NCBI GenBank assembly: GCA_022393335.1
Contig: JAJEKB010020163.1
Span: forward strand, 91,371-155,370
Direction of reading: 5' to 3'
Origin: Macrotrachela quadricornifera
Lineage: Eukaryota > Rotifera > Eurotatoria > Philodinida > Philodinidae
DNA length: 64,000 bases
A program made the position numbers and the translations under genes. How positions within the stretch are numbered: position 1 is the first letter of the stretch; each line of letters starts with the position of its first letter. The notes under the pieces were generated by a model. That model saw only the letters and a program-made list of their open reading frames with translations, made no database searches and had not been told where the DNA came from. Positions 32,516 to 45,912 of the stretch are shown piece after piece.

Positions 32516-34836
32516 ATGAATCGTTTTGGTGACGTAGATGTTTCGACTAAACGACTTCCACCTATTTATGGTTATCATAGTGAAGAACTGGTTACAATCG
32601 AGCAAGCACTTGAACCAATTGAATCGCAAATTAAGGAACTACCTCGTTATATCAAAGTAGCTAAAAAATACTGTCATTTTCCATCAGAACATGAACTAAC
32701 AAAAGATGAATCAGCTGCTATTTATATATATACAATGGAATGGGGTAATACTACTTTATATCGTGTATTAAATAAAGCATTACGATCAGAAGATCGGTCA
32801 GCACTGAAAATATGGTTTCCATATTTAAAATTGTTTGATACCGCATTAGATAAACTACCTACTGTCAAAGAAATTTTATGGCGAGGTGTAAATCTTGATA
32901 TTGGAAAAAATTTTACTAAAAATCAACTTGTGACATGGTGGAGTATTAATTCATGTTCATCATCAGTTAATGTTATTAAAAATTTTCTCGGTAATAATAA
33001 AAATGCAACTCTTTTTTTAATTGAAGCTGTCAATGGAAAAAAAATATCTGGTTACACACAATATGAAAATGAAGATGAAGTTATTTTACGAATGGGAACG
33101 GAACTTCGTGTTAAAACTGATGCTTTGGAGCACTCTGGTTCGCACATCGTACATTTGGTTGAAATTGATGATAATGATGACGAAACATTGGCATCAACTG
33201 TGAACAAAATGAATGTCACTTCAAAACCATCAAATCAAAATGTTTCGAGTAAGTTAATTGCATTTATCATCAAGAAAACTCAAGTTTAAATGTAATATGA
33301 ACTTATAGTAAAAGTGAATAATATTTATTAAGATCAATTTATAGGTGATCAATAGTAGTACTTTGATGTCATGCACGTATTCTAAACGATCTTTTAAACC
33401 CTATTCTAAACAAAATAATATTTTAGTTAAAATTTCCTGGTTTCTAACATAATCAAGTTAACGTTAAAAAAACAGAACAACATCTAACGCTACTGAATCA
33501 TACGAGGTGAAGAGGTTACATCGAAACCTAAGCACATGTGATTAAGACTAGTTTTATATTACATTTGACATCATACTATAGCTCGATAAAACATTTAAAA
33601 TTATCTAAAATCTTTTATATTTTCTATACTTTTTTTTCGTATACTTATAATATCAAAAGGTCTATTTATAACACTAAAGTTTAACATTACCTTTTTATGC
33701 ATTTTTATTTAATGTAACATTAATATTACTGTAATAGTAAAAGATCTTTTGAAAGGACATATTATTAAACTATTATACAATGAGTACATCTTAGTGATGA
33801 TATTGACAAGAGAAGTATTTAAATGCTGTTCAATCTTTTAGCAAAATAGATTCCAATGAAAATAAGAAAACTCCAAAAAGTGTATGTGTCCATAGTAGTT
33901 TTTATCTTTGATATGAACAAATGTGTCTCATAAAAAAATAAAATTTTATGATTTTTTTGTTTGTAATATATTGAAGCTGTGTCCCGCGATAGCTGCAGGA
34001 TTAAAATGTGAAACAGTATATATTCATCGTAGCTAGTTTCCTAAAAACTTGTCTTTTATGAAGAGCTGAGTGTGCTTTCACATTATTCCCTACTTAAGAG
34101 CATAGAACTTCAACAAGGAGATACTCCAGAGATATTTTAACTAAATTTGAGTTACACATGTTCTCTGATAGTATCCTGAAGCAGTCTTTGACAGTATGGG
34201 ATAGTCTCTAGACCGTGTTTCTCACCCTGTAATCACTCCGAGAGCTGGTCTGTCATGATCTGTGATGAGTGATTATTTAATTAATTAGATACGAATTAAT
34301 CAGGCACTGGATAATGAATAAATTAGTAACGGTTTAATTAATCGATTAATTAGTTATCAAATAATTAATTAAGCAGTGTCTAATTATTAAGGTGTCGAAC
34401 ACAGTCTGCGAGGGGAGGGAAAGAGTGGGTCCAAATCTCTGTTCTTATACACGTCAACACTCTTTTATAATGTATTTCACAAAATAGAAAACCTCACAAA
34501 TTCAATATATTTCCAAAGATTAAATTAATATTTAGTATATAAGAGGCAAAAACCAGGTGCTAGAAAACTTGAATTGTATTCGTCTTTCTGTGCATTTCCA
34601 TTATTCCGATGAAATTAATTTTTGATACAGTTTAATAAAATGTATAAGAAAAAGAACTTTCCTCTCAATATGTATCTTATATTATTTTTATATATTAGAT
34701 AAAGAAACAAAACAAAAATCAAACACAAATGTTGCTAGTGCTGAACCAAAAATAGACAAAGTTAAAGGTGCTCAAGGTTATACAAATAACAACACAATAC
34801 AAATGAATAAAACTAGTCAATATAATACAAAATCAG
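32516..34836 (+). CDS. ADP-ribosyltransferase (ART) exons of the ART-NHL gene
   Basis: Exon 1 is 32516-33248 (244 codons plus one base) and exon 2 is 34699-34836 (138 nt). The ATG at 32516 (MNRFGDVDV) is preferred over the upstream ATG at 32474. The ART fold shows the R-S-E pattern of arginine-specific transferases: Arg123 (LWRGV), Ser143 in the TWWSINSCSSS strand and Glu186-x-Glu188 (ENEDEVILRMG). The enzyme would transfer ADP-ribose from NAD to protein. Exon 1 ends at a GTAAGT donor (33249) in phase 1. Exon 2 follows a TATATATTAG acceptor, is open in the matching phase, encodes a hydrophilic Lys/Asn/Thr-rich linker and ends at a GTATGT donor (34837), again phase 1. Unspliced, exon 1 would stop at 33289. 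No signal peptide. The NHL exon at 47933 completes the gene. Confidence 0.75.
33249..34698 (+). other. First intron of the ART-NHL gene
   Basis: About 1.45 kb, donor GTAAGT, acceptor TATTAG, phase 1. AT-rich, with a degenerate TTAATTAATTAG tract at 34270-34390 and no recognised coding sequence. Confidence 0.5.
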
Positions 34837-35523
34837 GTATGTTCAGAAAAATTATTGATAAAAGTATATGGAATAGCTTATATTTATTACTAGTACTTAC
34901 CATAAGACATTAAATAATCTAATATTAGAAAGTTTTATTTAATGATCTCAAAGAAATTCTCAGCGTAGAATTAATGATTGAATCGTTTAGTTTTTCTTTA
35001 AACTTTAACTAATTATATCAACCAATTATATTTTTAAAAACTAAACTTAATTTTCTCTACAAAAATTTTTCGTTATCGCATAAATTCTAAATGTAATTTT
35101 AATTTTATTCAATAAGAGAATAATCTTTACTATCGTAATATAATCACTAGAATTCTCGTTCTTTTAATATATATTTATTCAAATCATATCGATACAAATT
35201 TTATATCAATAGAATACTTTTATCAAGCATGAATACGTATTGTGTGATTGTCCATGTCGTCCATTTTTTAAGCACTGCGTTGCAATTCCATCGCAGTATT
35301 TTCTTGATTGTTTAATCTAAATATTTGTTGATGGTTTGTTATTTGTATACTACCATAGAAGATATTCAGTCATAATCAAGCATAAATACTTAATGATATT
35401 TCAGATAGTTTTTCTTGATATAGGTAGAAACTCAGCATTTTTATGATATATATATATACATGGGCCACTAAAAACGTTCCTTTGTCAGTCCTCACGATAA
35501 ATATTGAAAGGCTGATTCTAATG

Positions 35524-35808
35524 TATTTTTTCAAGGTACTGTCCTTCAGCATCAATGCGCTAATGCATACGAATAAACTAGTTTTCGAAGCAGTTTTGTA
35601 AGTCTTCTTTTGTAAGACTGTCAATAGCTTGTTCTAAAGTTGTTAACATTGCATTGTGGTCGTCAAACCGAATTCCACGTAGCTAATTTTTAAATTTTGG
35701 AAATAAGAAGAAGTCACAGAATCTTAGATATGACTCTATGTGATATTTGGCTAAAAATTCCTTGGTAATCCAAGCTCGATGTGGCCTTGCATTATTATTC
35801 TGAAGAAT
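35524..35808 (-). pseudogene. Mariner transposase C-terminal remnant (Mos-like)
   Basis: A single minus-strand frame reads ILQNNNARPHRAWITKEFLA, then CDFFLFPKFKN, stop, LRGIRFDDHNAMLTTLEQAI, DSLTKEDLQNCFEN, stop, FIRMH, stop, RIDAEGQYLEK. This is the mariner C-terminus. The catalytic Asp of the LQDNARPH motif is Asn, and a segment before CDFF is deleted. Three stops confirm it is dead. It is a different lineage from the mariner at 7-8.5 kb. Confidence 0.8.
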
Positions 35809-36489
35809 GAAGCCTCTATGTATTGAAATAGAACCGGAATTTTCAACATAAACGTTCAACACTACGAATAGTCAGCACACCAATTGTTATCATTAATACC
35901 TTAGCATGAGGATCTTAGTGTGAATGTGGCTATCAGTGAAGTAATAGATGAAAATTTAGGTGTTGGATGAAGTTCTGGTGTCGATCTGAGTGTGAGTGTG
36001 GATGAAGATGAGTTACAAATACACTGCTCGAATCCACATATAGAGAGGTACAGCCTCTGCGACACCAACACGCACTGAGCACTTGCGGTTATACTCTTAC
36101 CTACACCAAGATCCTCACGCTGAGGTTTTTCATGATAGGCGTTTTTATACTAGAAATTCCCCAACTCGTATTAAAATAAGATACCTGTAATAAATGAAAA
36201 GATATGTAATCAAGATCGATTGAACTATATGAGTTTTTTCACTTTATTTTAATAACATCCTTCCTTTCTTGATTAGTAATATTTACAATTAGTTACTAAG
36301 AAAAAAATGACACATCGAATTCTTTCAAAGAAATAAAACTCTAATAAAAAACCACATTTATAAATATATTCTCTATTATTATCTATGACTTCGTTGTAAA
36401 CGAAAGAGGATTAGTAAAGGTTCGAAGAATATCTATCGTATCTAAAACTCTGTAATAAATTAAAGGATTTTATTAACTTATAAAAAAGA

Positions 36490-36880
36490 ATAGGTTTTTT
36501 TGAATATTACTCTTCAATAACGCACTATACATTTCTCTATTCTACTGAACTTGTCCTTATTTCTATTAACACTTTTGAGGAAACTTAATCTAATTCTAAC
36601 GAGGTCTTACGACGGTTATACGGCATTTCCTCTTTTACATAGATAATCATTATTTGCGTCAAGATAACTTTTCTGTTTTCTATCAAATCTTTAATCATTT
36701 CTAGTGACGATACATTAGTGTGATCTTTTCTGAAACAGCAACGGAAAAGTGTATTCGATGATAAATAATCAGCTTATTGAGTATATCAACTTCTATCTGT
36801 CAGATGACATAGATATATAATGAATGAAGTAAAAATAATTTATAATATCATTTTGGTAGCAGTTTTGTAAAAATGATGCT
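36490..36880. repeat. Segment also present at 58120-58395 (direct orientation)
   Basis: Shared strings include TTTTACATAGATAATBATTATTTG, AATAACTTTTCT and CAGTTTTGTAAAAATG-like text in the same order. It is non-coding and part of the proposed tandem duplication of the ART locus. Confidence 0.5.
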
Positions 36881-38276
36881 AAGTCTTAGCCAGAGGGAGT
36901 AGACATTAGGCAATTGCCCAATAATTTTTTGAGAAGATAATTATTGACCAATACCAAAACATCTTGAGGCATGTATGTTCAGAGTCGAAATAGCTTTATT
37001 TTATCAAATTGTCTCATATTATAATCTAATATAAGTAGTTATTTGGAACGGTCAATTGATAATCTTTTTTAATTAAACAAACACACCTACAGTAATTATA
37101 ATTCAGTGAGATTTTTGTTAAAAAAAACTCGCCATTCTTCTTTATTTCACTTACGTAAAACGTGGGTAATTAATCAATGAATTTATGAAACTATATAGAA
37201 CATATATGATATCAACGCAATAGTCTAAACCTCCTTGGTTTAAAAGTCTCCATGAGAACTTGTAATCTGTTCATCCTCTAAAATTTCCGGAGGAGCTTCT
37301 ACTAGATCGTAAAACTTTTCAATAGATTTAGATGATACAAGATTTCGGAGACTTTTACGACTTTTATGGGTTGTTTAAATGACTTTCTATAAAATCTCAA
37401 GATTTTTATGTGGATAAATAAGGAAGTTAAACAAATTCTCATCTAAAGATCTTATATTATGAAAGTTTTCCGATGAAAATACAAAGAAAAATTTTCAGAA
37501 AATTTTTAAAATACAGAAGGAACTTGAGTAAAATACTAACAGATTTTGTTATTAAAAAGAAAACGATTTAAAATATGAATTCATGCAACATTTTACTCAT
37601 AGTGTTTATTTTCTTTATTGGTAATATTTCAGACAGTTCGAATGAATTGCACCAAGGGAGTACTAATCTAAATCATTCTTCATATATTTGACGTTATAAT
37701 AGATATATATATAACTTCCTATCAGTCATATCTGTCTTCCATTCGATGCAATGATAGAGTTACAATTATCTTATAGTAATTTCTACTGTGCGTTTGCATA
37801 ATTTCCATTTCAATCAACATGTATAAATGGACTTAAAAATCTATAACATTAGAAATTCTATGAATTTTACATATTTATTAACTACTCATCAAATATAGAT
37901 ATCATTTTTAACAGAATCTGTAATCTACTTTCGTATGGTATTTCTTTCATAGTCTTGGAAGTGAAAAATTTTCAAAGGAACAGATATTTTATAATTACCA
38001 TTATCAGTTACACTTCTATCTTTTTATACTTTTCTCGATGTTAAATATCCGATTACGTGAAAATCGAAAGTTCTATTTATAGATAAGAACAGCAACAATG
38101 ATAAAGTTTGCCTTAGCTGAGAATAATAAATCTCTCTCCGTCAAACATTAACTGTTCTCGGATGAAGATGTTTTTGAAAAAAACGTAAACCAATTGATTT
38201 TGAATTGTCCATTATCGATCAATGTACAAAATAATGTAGCTGATAAACGGCCCATAGTTCAGAAATTCTTAGTTAC

Positions 38277-39140
38277 ACCACTGATCGATACGGTTCAAAT
38301 CATCATGTATATTTTGGTGCAAACTGACTAGAAAATATAAACGCAATACGACAAAAAAACTAAAAATCGACTGATAGTTATATAGAAGTGCACAAAAAAC
38401 ATTTGTACTAATAATAAGATATTTTATTCAGCATAATCCTCAAGTATATATGATCCAAATATGAAATTTAACTATTAATTAAAAAACATAATTAAAAATA
38501 ATTTGATATTTCCTTATTTTCCACTAACTCTGAATTTGATGAATATTTGTAGCCAATTAAAAATCAATTAATTAATTATGAATTATACATGATATTATTT
38601 TTTTGGAACGAGAAGAAGCAAATTCTAGGAAAAAATCTTAATGATTGTCTATTTAACCTAAAGCACTATTCAATAAATATTCGCATATATTTAAATAATA
38701 TCGAGCGACCTGATTATTGAATAAAATTATAACACCACCTAATCAGCTATCGAAATTATTAAATAGCTGCATAACTTTGATTTGATTGACTATTAAATCA
38801 TTTAAGTTGTTATAATTATGTGACATAGTATTAGTTTTTAAACAAGTATACTTATATAAAGAAGTATAATAAACAAAAAAAAATTTCAAGTTTTGATATA
38901 AGTGAAAATTCCAGTCTTTTACTACTATTCATATTAAGGAACAAAATCATCAACAATTTATCCTTAGTTATAATGAAATAGATATCTTTAAAATCGAATT
39001 TGGAAGTTAAAAATTATTAAAATAATTCTATTCATCCTTTATTTTGAGAGAAATTTGTGCTCTTTTCTATTATACAAATAGTTAATATGCACATCAGCAA
39101 TAAACATATTGAAATGTTCAGTGAATATTGTCTAATCATA
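38277..39140. repeat. Segment also present at 62198-63270 (direct orientation)
   Basis: Starts with GATACGGTTCAAATCATCATG, matching GATATGGTTCAAATCATCATG at 62204. It continues with shared ATAGAAGTGCACAA, TGATCCAAATATGAAATTTAA, AATAAATATTCGCA and CATATTGAAATGTTCA in the same order over about 0.9-1.0 kb, with indels. Confidence 0.7.
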
Positions 39141-40395
39141 CTGAACGCATAGATAACATTTAAAAAAAGTTATCTATCCATTTAGTATCAAAATGAGAAA
39201 TTTTTCATCTCAAAATTGTAAACGCCATTAATGACTGCTTTTTCACTGACTGTCAAAAACTCTCATCGATCATGAAGTTTCAGTCTATGCTGTACTTATC
39301 GAAATAATAAAAAAATCCATTTTATGCAAACGTTTTACTACCTGATAAAGTCAACACCTTTTAAATAACACACACAGTCGTCTGTAATAGAGATAAATTT
39401 AAAAATATACAGTCCATTTTAAAATTGAATTTTGTATCTTGTTCAGATTTACTATTGACAATAGTAGTTAAGATATCAAAAAATTTCAAATAGAAAAATA
39501 TTAAACTTATTATTTCCTGTGAGAAACCATAGATGTCTATTAAGAAAAATCAATGACAATGAAAGATAGATATTATCCTGTAATAATTATTGTTGATCAA
39601 TGAACATTTATTGAAAAATCAAATAAAAAGAAAGAAAGAAGAGAAGAAAACATAAAAATGATCTCCTCATTGTCTTATAACTAAAGATACATCGGTATTT
39701 ATAGATGGTGACGACGAGAATGTATTGTCAGAGGAATGAAAAGATGTTTCTGTTTTTTAATTGATAATAGATGAATTTGCGAGCATTGTTTAGGAAAATT
39801 CAGTGAATAAAGAAAAATATGAACTTCGTTGTAGAAACACATGAAATCGAATAATGGAAACATTTGATTCATTCATACAAATTAAAACACATCTTATTAT
39901 ATAAAATTACTCCCAAAAATATATCAAACACTGAAAATAAAGATTAAATTAATAGAGAATCCTTCATTAAGTTTGTACATATGCGTATTGTTATTGACAT
40001 ATTGTTTTTTAACAGAATTTGAATTGTTTAATGAAACAAGTCGATTTATCCTATATAATAAGTTGTACTTATTTTGATTGAGATGATCACACACTTCTAA
40101 CTAATATTTCGATTTCTTCTGACTGTATCTCTCAGTTGTAATATTTCGAATTATCCTTTGTGATAATTTGACTTATCTTATGTAATAACTCTAATTATTA
40201 GCTAAAACCACACAACTCATTCAAAAGAATCGAGTTATTCATTAAGACAAATTAACTTATCCAATAAAATAACTTGAATTATTCAATGACAGCACGTATT
40301 GAGCTAGTCAAACAAAGTCATCTAACTCATTTATGTTTTTTGTGAAAAACTTTGATTTATTTTATAAGTCAACTTGTTCCAAAGAATAATTTGAG
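39141..40395. other. AT-rich intronic sequence, nothing recognised
   Basis: No transposon end, ORF or repeat was noted. Confidence 0.35.
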
Positions 40396-41275
40396 CTCAT
40401 CTATCTATATATATAAAGAAGAATGTCTGTCTGTCTGTCTGTTCGCTATGCATTCGGTCCCTGTACTAGCTAGCGTCACCAAACTTTCCATGGTGCATCC
40501 TCAGACCCGGAGGAAGGTCATAGCGGGGTCACCCACCGAGGGTGTGGGTGCGGATGAAATCTCACCCAGATAGTATCGTCTTAATTAACGCTACCAAACT
40601 TTCCGCGATGCTTTCCTGAGTCCAGCAGTGACTTGATAGAGTGCTGTTACGATTAATAGGAGTAGAATGTGGGTGTTTGAGTGAAATGTCACCGAAGTCA
40701 TATGGCAATGAAATTTAGTGAATTTGTTACGATACTAAGATTAATCATTTTGAATGGATGGTTCTTTGGTCTAAATGTGAAAATCGAAAGTTTCTAATAG
40801 TTTATAAGAGAAAAAAATATATAGAAGTGTTTTCTTGATTCACAACTATGGTGTATCCATTAGTTTTCTATAACTCACAGAAACAACGTATTCGTTGCTT
40901 TTTTTGAGTCACAATGATGACGTATCTATATATTTAAAGAAAAACATTTGTCTACTCGCTATGCAGTCAGTCCGTGTGATAGCTAGCGTTACAAAAGTTT
41001 CCACACTACTTCCTTAGCTTCTGAGGAAAGTCAACTTGAGGTTGGAACTACCAAACGGGGTGCGTAGAAGGGGATGGGTGAAATTTCATCGTGATCAATA
41101 CAGATCGAGATTGTGATGAGTCTGTTCGCTATGTATTTAGTCATCATGAGAGACGGCGTCATGGAACTATCCGCATCAGTTCCTGGAGTGCGCTAATGAA
41201 AGTCGACAGATTGATTGGAGGTGAGAAAGGAAGGCGTACGTGAAACTTCATCCAAGTGGTAAGAGACTGTGATTT
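40396..41275. repeat. Cluster of Helitron-like repeat units
   Basis: Four related units begin near 40396, 40580, 40918 and 41105. Two start with TCTATATATA-like heads. The consensus elements are TTCGCTATGCATTCGGTCCC, AGCTAGCGTCACCAAACTTT and CCATGG, then a purine-rich stretch ending in GTGAAATTTCACCC. A (CTGT)n run follows the first head. No transposase was found. Confidence 0.6.
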
Positions 41276-41366
41276 TATTCACTTTTTAATAAAATGACGC
41301 AGTTCAATGCAATTTTGAGAGTGATCGTGTCCAAAGTGGATGCGAGTGAGAATGTCAACTTGAGCC

Positions 41367-41710
41367 CGATGAGAAGAGTTCCACTGAAGTTGCCTTAAGC
41401 ACGGTGGGAAAAGTTCTGTGAAAGATACTCCACCCACTGCGGGAAAAGCTCTGTAGCAGAGGTTCCAGGTACGATGAAAAAGAGTCCTATGAAATAGGTA
41501 TCACACACGGCGTGAAGAGTTCTATGGGGAATACCTAACGCAGAGCAGGAACAATCCTGTTAAAGATGCCTGACGCATACCAGTAAAAGTCCTGTCATAG
41601 AGATTTCAGGGGTGACGGGAAAATTTCTGTTGCAAATGGCTCAGCCACAGCAGGGAACAATCCTGTAAAAGACGTGTTATGCACAGCAGAAAAAGTCGGG
41701 TGGAAGATGC
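41367..41710. repeat. Minisatellite, unit about 40 bp
   Basis: About eight degenerate copies of a unit like GGGAAAAGTTCTGTGAAAGA followed by TACCTCACGCACAGC. Copy-to-copy divergence is high. Confidence 0.65.
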
Positions 41711-42296
41711 AAAACTTTAACCATATTCTCTTTGCAGTGGGTACCTCCTCTAGTTCCTTAATAAATATTTCAATGAAAGAAAAGGGTTCAACTTGTACAA
41801 CAAGTAAAAAACTTTAATTTAATATAACTAATTCTCAAATTTCAGTACAATATAAAATAAACAAAAATAATAACAAAAAATTCTATATTTCAAATGTTTT
41901 TATTTTATCTCTGACTAATTTTTTATGCTAAACCAGTTAACATTACATGATTCCATGTATCTCTACAATGAAATCCATATTTTTCTTTAATTCTTTGGAT
42001 TTTCCGTTACAGAGTGCCTACAGAGTATTCATCTATGGTCTAACAGATTACCAAAAGAGAAAATTTATCATAAGAAATATACATAACAGAAAGGACAAGA
42101 GAACATATCGAGGGAACACGTAATTGGTAACAGTTTTATTCCTCTTTACATTCTTCTATTTTTTTGATTCAATTATTCTAATTTATGTAACGTGTTAAAC
42201 AATTTTCTCAAATAGATTATATTTTTTCTCTTTTTCTTACTCTTTATTAATACGGTGCGACTTTAGGAGCATCGTATTATTGAGTTTCTTTTCGTC

Positions 42297-42336
<40 letters not shown>

Positions 42337-44224
42337 TGTTTCTAGACAGACCGTCCAAGCTCCATAATTTGTGTTAGGATAATCTAGAGAACGGAATATC
42401 ACCCAGCTATCGAACAAACGTTATCGTGGAGCTAAAGTGTTGTATATGACATATCTTTTGTTAGATTTTCTATATCATACTCGGTTTGCCCAAAATAAAA
42501 TACGGATTCATAGGTAAACTATGGTAGATTGATTTTATATGGTTGAGATAATTAAAATCAGTATAGGCGCAAAAAAACAACTGTTAAGTCTTTTACAATT
42601 AGCTGAATGGACAATTAATTTATACAGCGACATTATTTATTTTGTGAATCTTGAAAAGTCTTTATAGAGGGTAGAATATTTGAATTAAGCTTTGCATGGA
42701 TTCTTTGATATTGATCAGGATTAGAATCAGAATGAAAAATAAAGTGAAATTGATATGTGAAGCTGCACTTAGACGGTTAATTAATATATTGACTATCTCT
42801 CTAGACATGTTTTTCTCTTCTTCAGACACATGTACAAGAAAAAAATCGAATGATGCACATGTTCTATTATAAAAAAAATAGCCATAATATGCATTATTTG
42901 ATTTCGAAAAAAACATTATAAAGTAGATTACAATCAAACTTGAATAATTTTCTGAAATTTAATCACTAGCTATTCAGCTCGCAAACGTTCCTCAACTTCG
43001 TCGCACCGTATTTCGCAATCGAGCTATGCTCGAATGCCGTCTAGTTATACTAGTATTTTATTAATCTGTCAAAGGAACAATAGATCTCTTTTATAATTCA
43101 ATCGATTCAAGTACCTCTTTAATAATATGACAGTATATTCCTTTAAATTTTATTCCATATCATATGATTTATAATAGATGCAAAAAATTATTTTTCTTAA
43201 CTGAATTATATAAAACCATCATTTTTGAAATACTAAAAAAACTACTGTAGAGAGTTTGTTTTCGAATTAATTTATCTTCTTCGTTAATTCTCATTTTAAA
43301 TCCAATGAAGACCTTAGCTTTGTCGTATAAACAATTGTTTTCGCTTTATATTAATTAATGAAAAATTAAAATAAAATCGATCGATCTATGCAAATATGAT
43401 AGAATTACATTTTTTCGTATTGTGTTATCAATATCTCAATAGAACAAAGTTTTATAGCGATGAAAATTTTACAATATATGTAACTCGAGTTGTTTTACAC
43501 ACTTTATTTAAAATATGTATAAGAACGATTTCAGAGTAGGAAAAAGGATTTGTGATGGAATCATGTTTTTAAAAGGATGAGTTTTTTTCAACGTCCATTG
43601 TTTTAGAACTTTAACTATAATTCCTAAAAAAAAACAAACTAGTATCACTCATGCAAAATCAATCGAGAAAGAACATTTGACATCATGTTTTGCATAACTT
43701 AAAAATTTAATTACGAGAGTATAGACATTAAACTGATGTTTTCAACTTTAATAAAGAAAAAAATAGTTAGAATTATCATAGACCAACTTCACAATTGAGC
43801 AGTGAGCTTTTAACCATCCTTTTGGCTACTTAAGAATATTTCTTTTATAAAATGCAAATATTTTCTTTTAACCTAAATGAACTGAAAAAACCGTAGTATA
43901 TTTTTAAATGTGTTGAAATTAAAAAAATTAAAATATTCTAAACAAATTTTTTAGAGTCGTATTGATAAAAAAAAGTCTAAATATATTTTCAAAATGGACC
44001 TAAAATTGAAAAAAAAACATCAAATATATTCATTTAAATCGAATCAAATTTGAAAAAAAAATTTCACGCTTAGAAAATATTTAGAATGACATTGTATATA
44101 TAGAATTTTTATTTGTATAAGTTCAAATAAAAGTTTATATTTAAGTAAGAAATTAAAATATTGAATGTTCGAGCGATCTAGTATAATATGATAGATTCAG
44201 CTTGGGTAAGCTGATCGGTATGTA
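41711..44224. other. AT-rich intronic/intergenic sequence with an (ATT)n microsatellite
   Basis: About 2.5 kb, no gene recognised. The sequence at 42301-42336 is a perfect ATT microsatellite of about 12 units. The minus-strand ORF at 42662-42937 is Phe/Ile-rich and considered chance. Confidence 0.4.
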
Positions 44225-44790
44225 AATCCTCTATTTTTTCGATTTTGAATCTTTTAAATTCCTGACAGGATCCTGGAATTTTCTGTCTACACACTTCTCT
44301 CAGCATTTGGTCATTTCTTCAGGAAAAAATGGCCCATGTTTGCAGGATCCTGATCATATCTTTCAAGAATCTTGCGCTGAAACAGCAAAGATGTTCCTTA
44401 GGGCTATTACTTGAAGCAGACAAAATGAATATTATTAATAATGAGAATGAAAGTAAGAGAAACAACATTTTTGATTGGACTTGCCTACCTGCTCGATAGA
44501 ACACTGTCCGAAATTATATGAAATAAAACTTCAAGAAATATACTATCTTATGGGCGACATATAAATATTTTTTATCTGGATTTCAATAAACGAACGGATA
44601 TGAAAAGAAAAAAAGACCACTATCGAGCAAGAAATCTCTGTATTTTTTCTATTACTAATTTAATACATGATATTGAACGATGTTCTATATATATGTCTTT
44701 CGAGGATTTTAAAATACTTCTATCAAGAAAAAGTTTCTCTCCAATCTACATTTCCTTTATATTTGAGAAATCATTGGTATAGACATCAGT
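44225..44790. repeat. Direct repeat A, copy 1
   Basis: Matches 47345-47795 in the same orientation, with shared TTTTTTCGATTTTGAA, CTCAAGAATCTTGCGCTGAAA, TAATAATGAGAATGAAAGTA, CGATAGAACACTGTCC and ACTTCTATCAAGAAAAAGTT. The copy here has an extra segment at 44275-44340. The 3' ends of both copies lie close to the mariner-derived palindrome and the NHL exon respectively. Confidence 0.8.
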
Positions 44791-44796
44791 AAAATA

Positions 44797-45540
44797 CTTA
44801 GGGTATACCAAAAGTAATGGCGTCTCGATCTTAGTTTCCTATAGATCGCTTCAAAAAAATTTCTTTTTCAATGAAACGATAGAGCGTCTTCTGCTCTATC
44901 TTTCTATGCTATTTGATTACTATTCAAATGAACTTATAATAATAAAAGTTCGATAAGGATTATTTTTGTTGCTAACTGGCTGGTACCATTTGTATCATAA
45001 TGGGTATGGCACAAAAACATGCAGCATTTTTGCATTTCATTTTATTATTACTTAATAGGTTCTATTAAAAAGCACAATATGCCATATGATGCAGCATGAA
45101 AAGCTCTGCAATTTATAAAGGACTGTTTATTTTATAGTTGCATTTCTTATTTTCAAAATGGACAAAAGTGTAACCGATCAAATTTTGACATTGGAAAAAT
45201 GACATTGTTTTTTTCGTAAAAGATGAAGTCTAATTGTTTCTATTGCATCTTTTTATAATGGTTCTTTATAAATTGTAGAGCTTTTCACGCTACATCATGT
45301 GGTATATTATGCTTTTTAATAGAATCTATTAAGTAATAATAAAATGCGATGCAAAAATGTTCCATTCATTATGACCTGATGATAACAACGAGTTTGTATC
45401 AAAAACAATTTGAGTAGTGATCGGATAGCATAGAAAGACAGAGCAAAAACCACTCTATCTGTTCATAAAAAAAGAAATTTTTCTTAAGCGTTCTGTATGG
45501 AGTTAAGATCGGGGCGACACTAATTTTGGTATGACCTAAG
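44797..45540. mobile_element. Mariner-derived palindromic MITE
   Basis: The termini CTTAGGGTATACCAAAAGTA and, in reverse complement, CTTAGGTCATACCAAAATTA match the terminus of the mariner at 6986. The two arms (44797 to about 45165 and about 45230-45540) are inverted repeats through nearly the whole element, including a shared inner block TTTTATTATTACTTAATAG. It has no coding capacity. It looks like an internal-deletion or inverted derivative of the 7-kb mariner family. Confidence 0.75.
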
Positions 45541-45912
45541 TGGCAATCAATGTTGCGGGAAAAAGAATATAATTTTAGTGCGGTTTGATGCGCCTTTTCG
45601 TGAAGATTCTAAGTATGGTCTTGGATTGTAGTTTGCACCTTGATTTATCGAAGAAAACAAGGGGAAACCATTTGTTAACGCAGTTTTACAAAAAAATCGT
45701 ATAGAAAAAGTACTGTTTTTCTAGCACCAAAAGTATTTTAAACATATCTCTATCAAAACAAACGATAATTGGTAATATTTTTGTATTAAAATGTTCGGAA
45801 TCAAAAGCTCTACAAACTATGTAATAGTAATGTGGATAAGAAAATAATTTTTAATTCAGAAGGTACCTCTGATGGATGCCTTCTTATCCTAGAAATGCAA
45901 AAAAATCACTTT

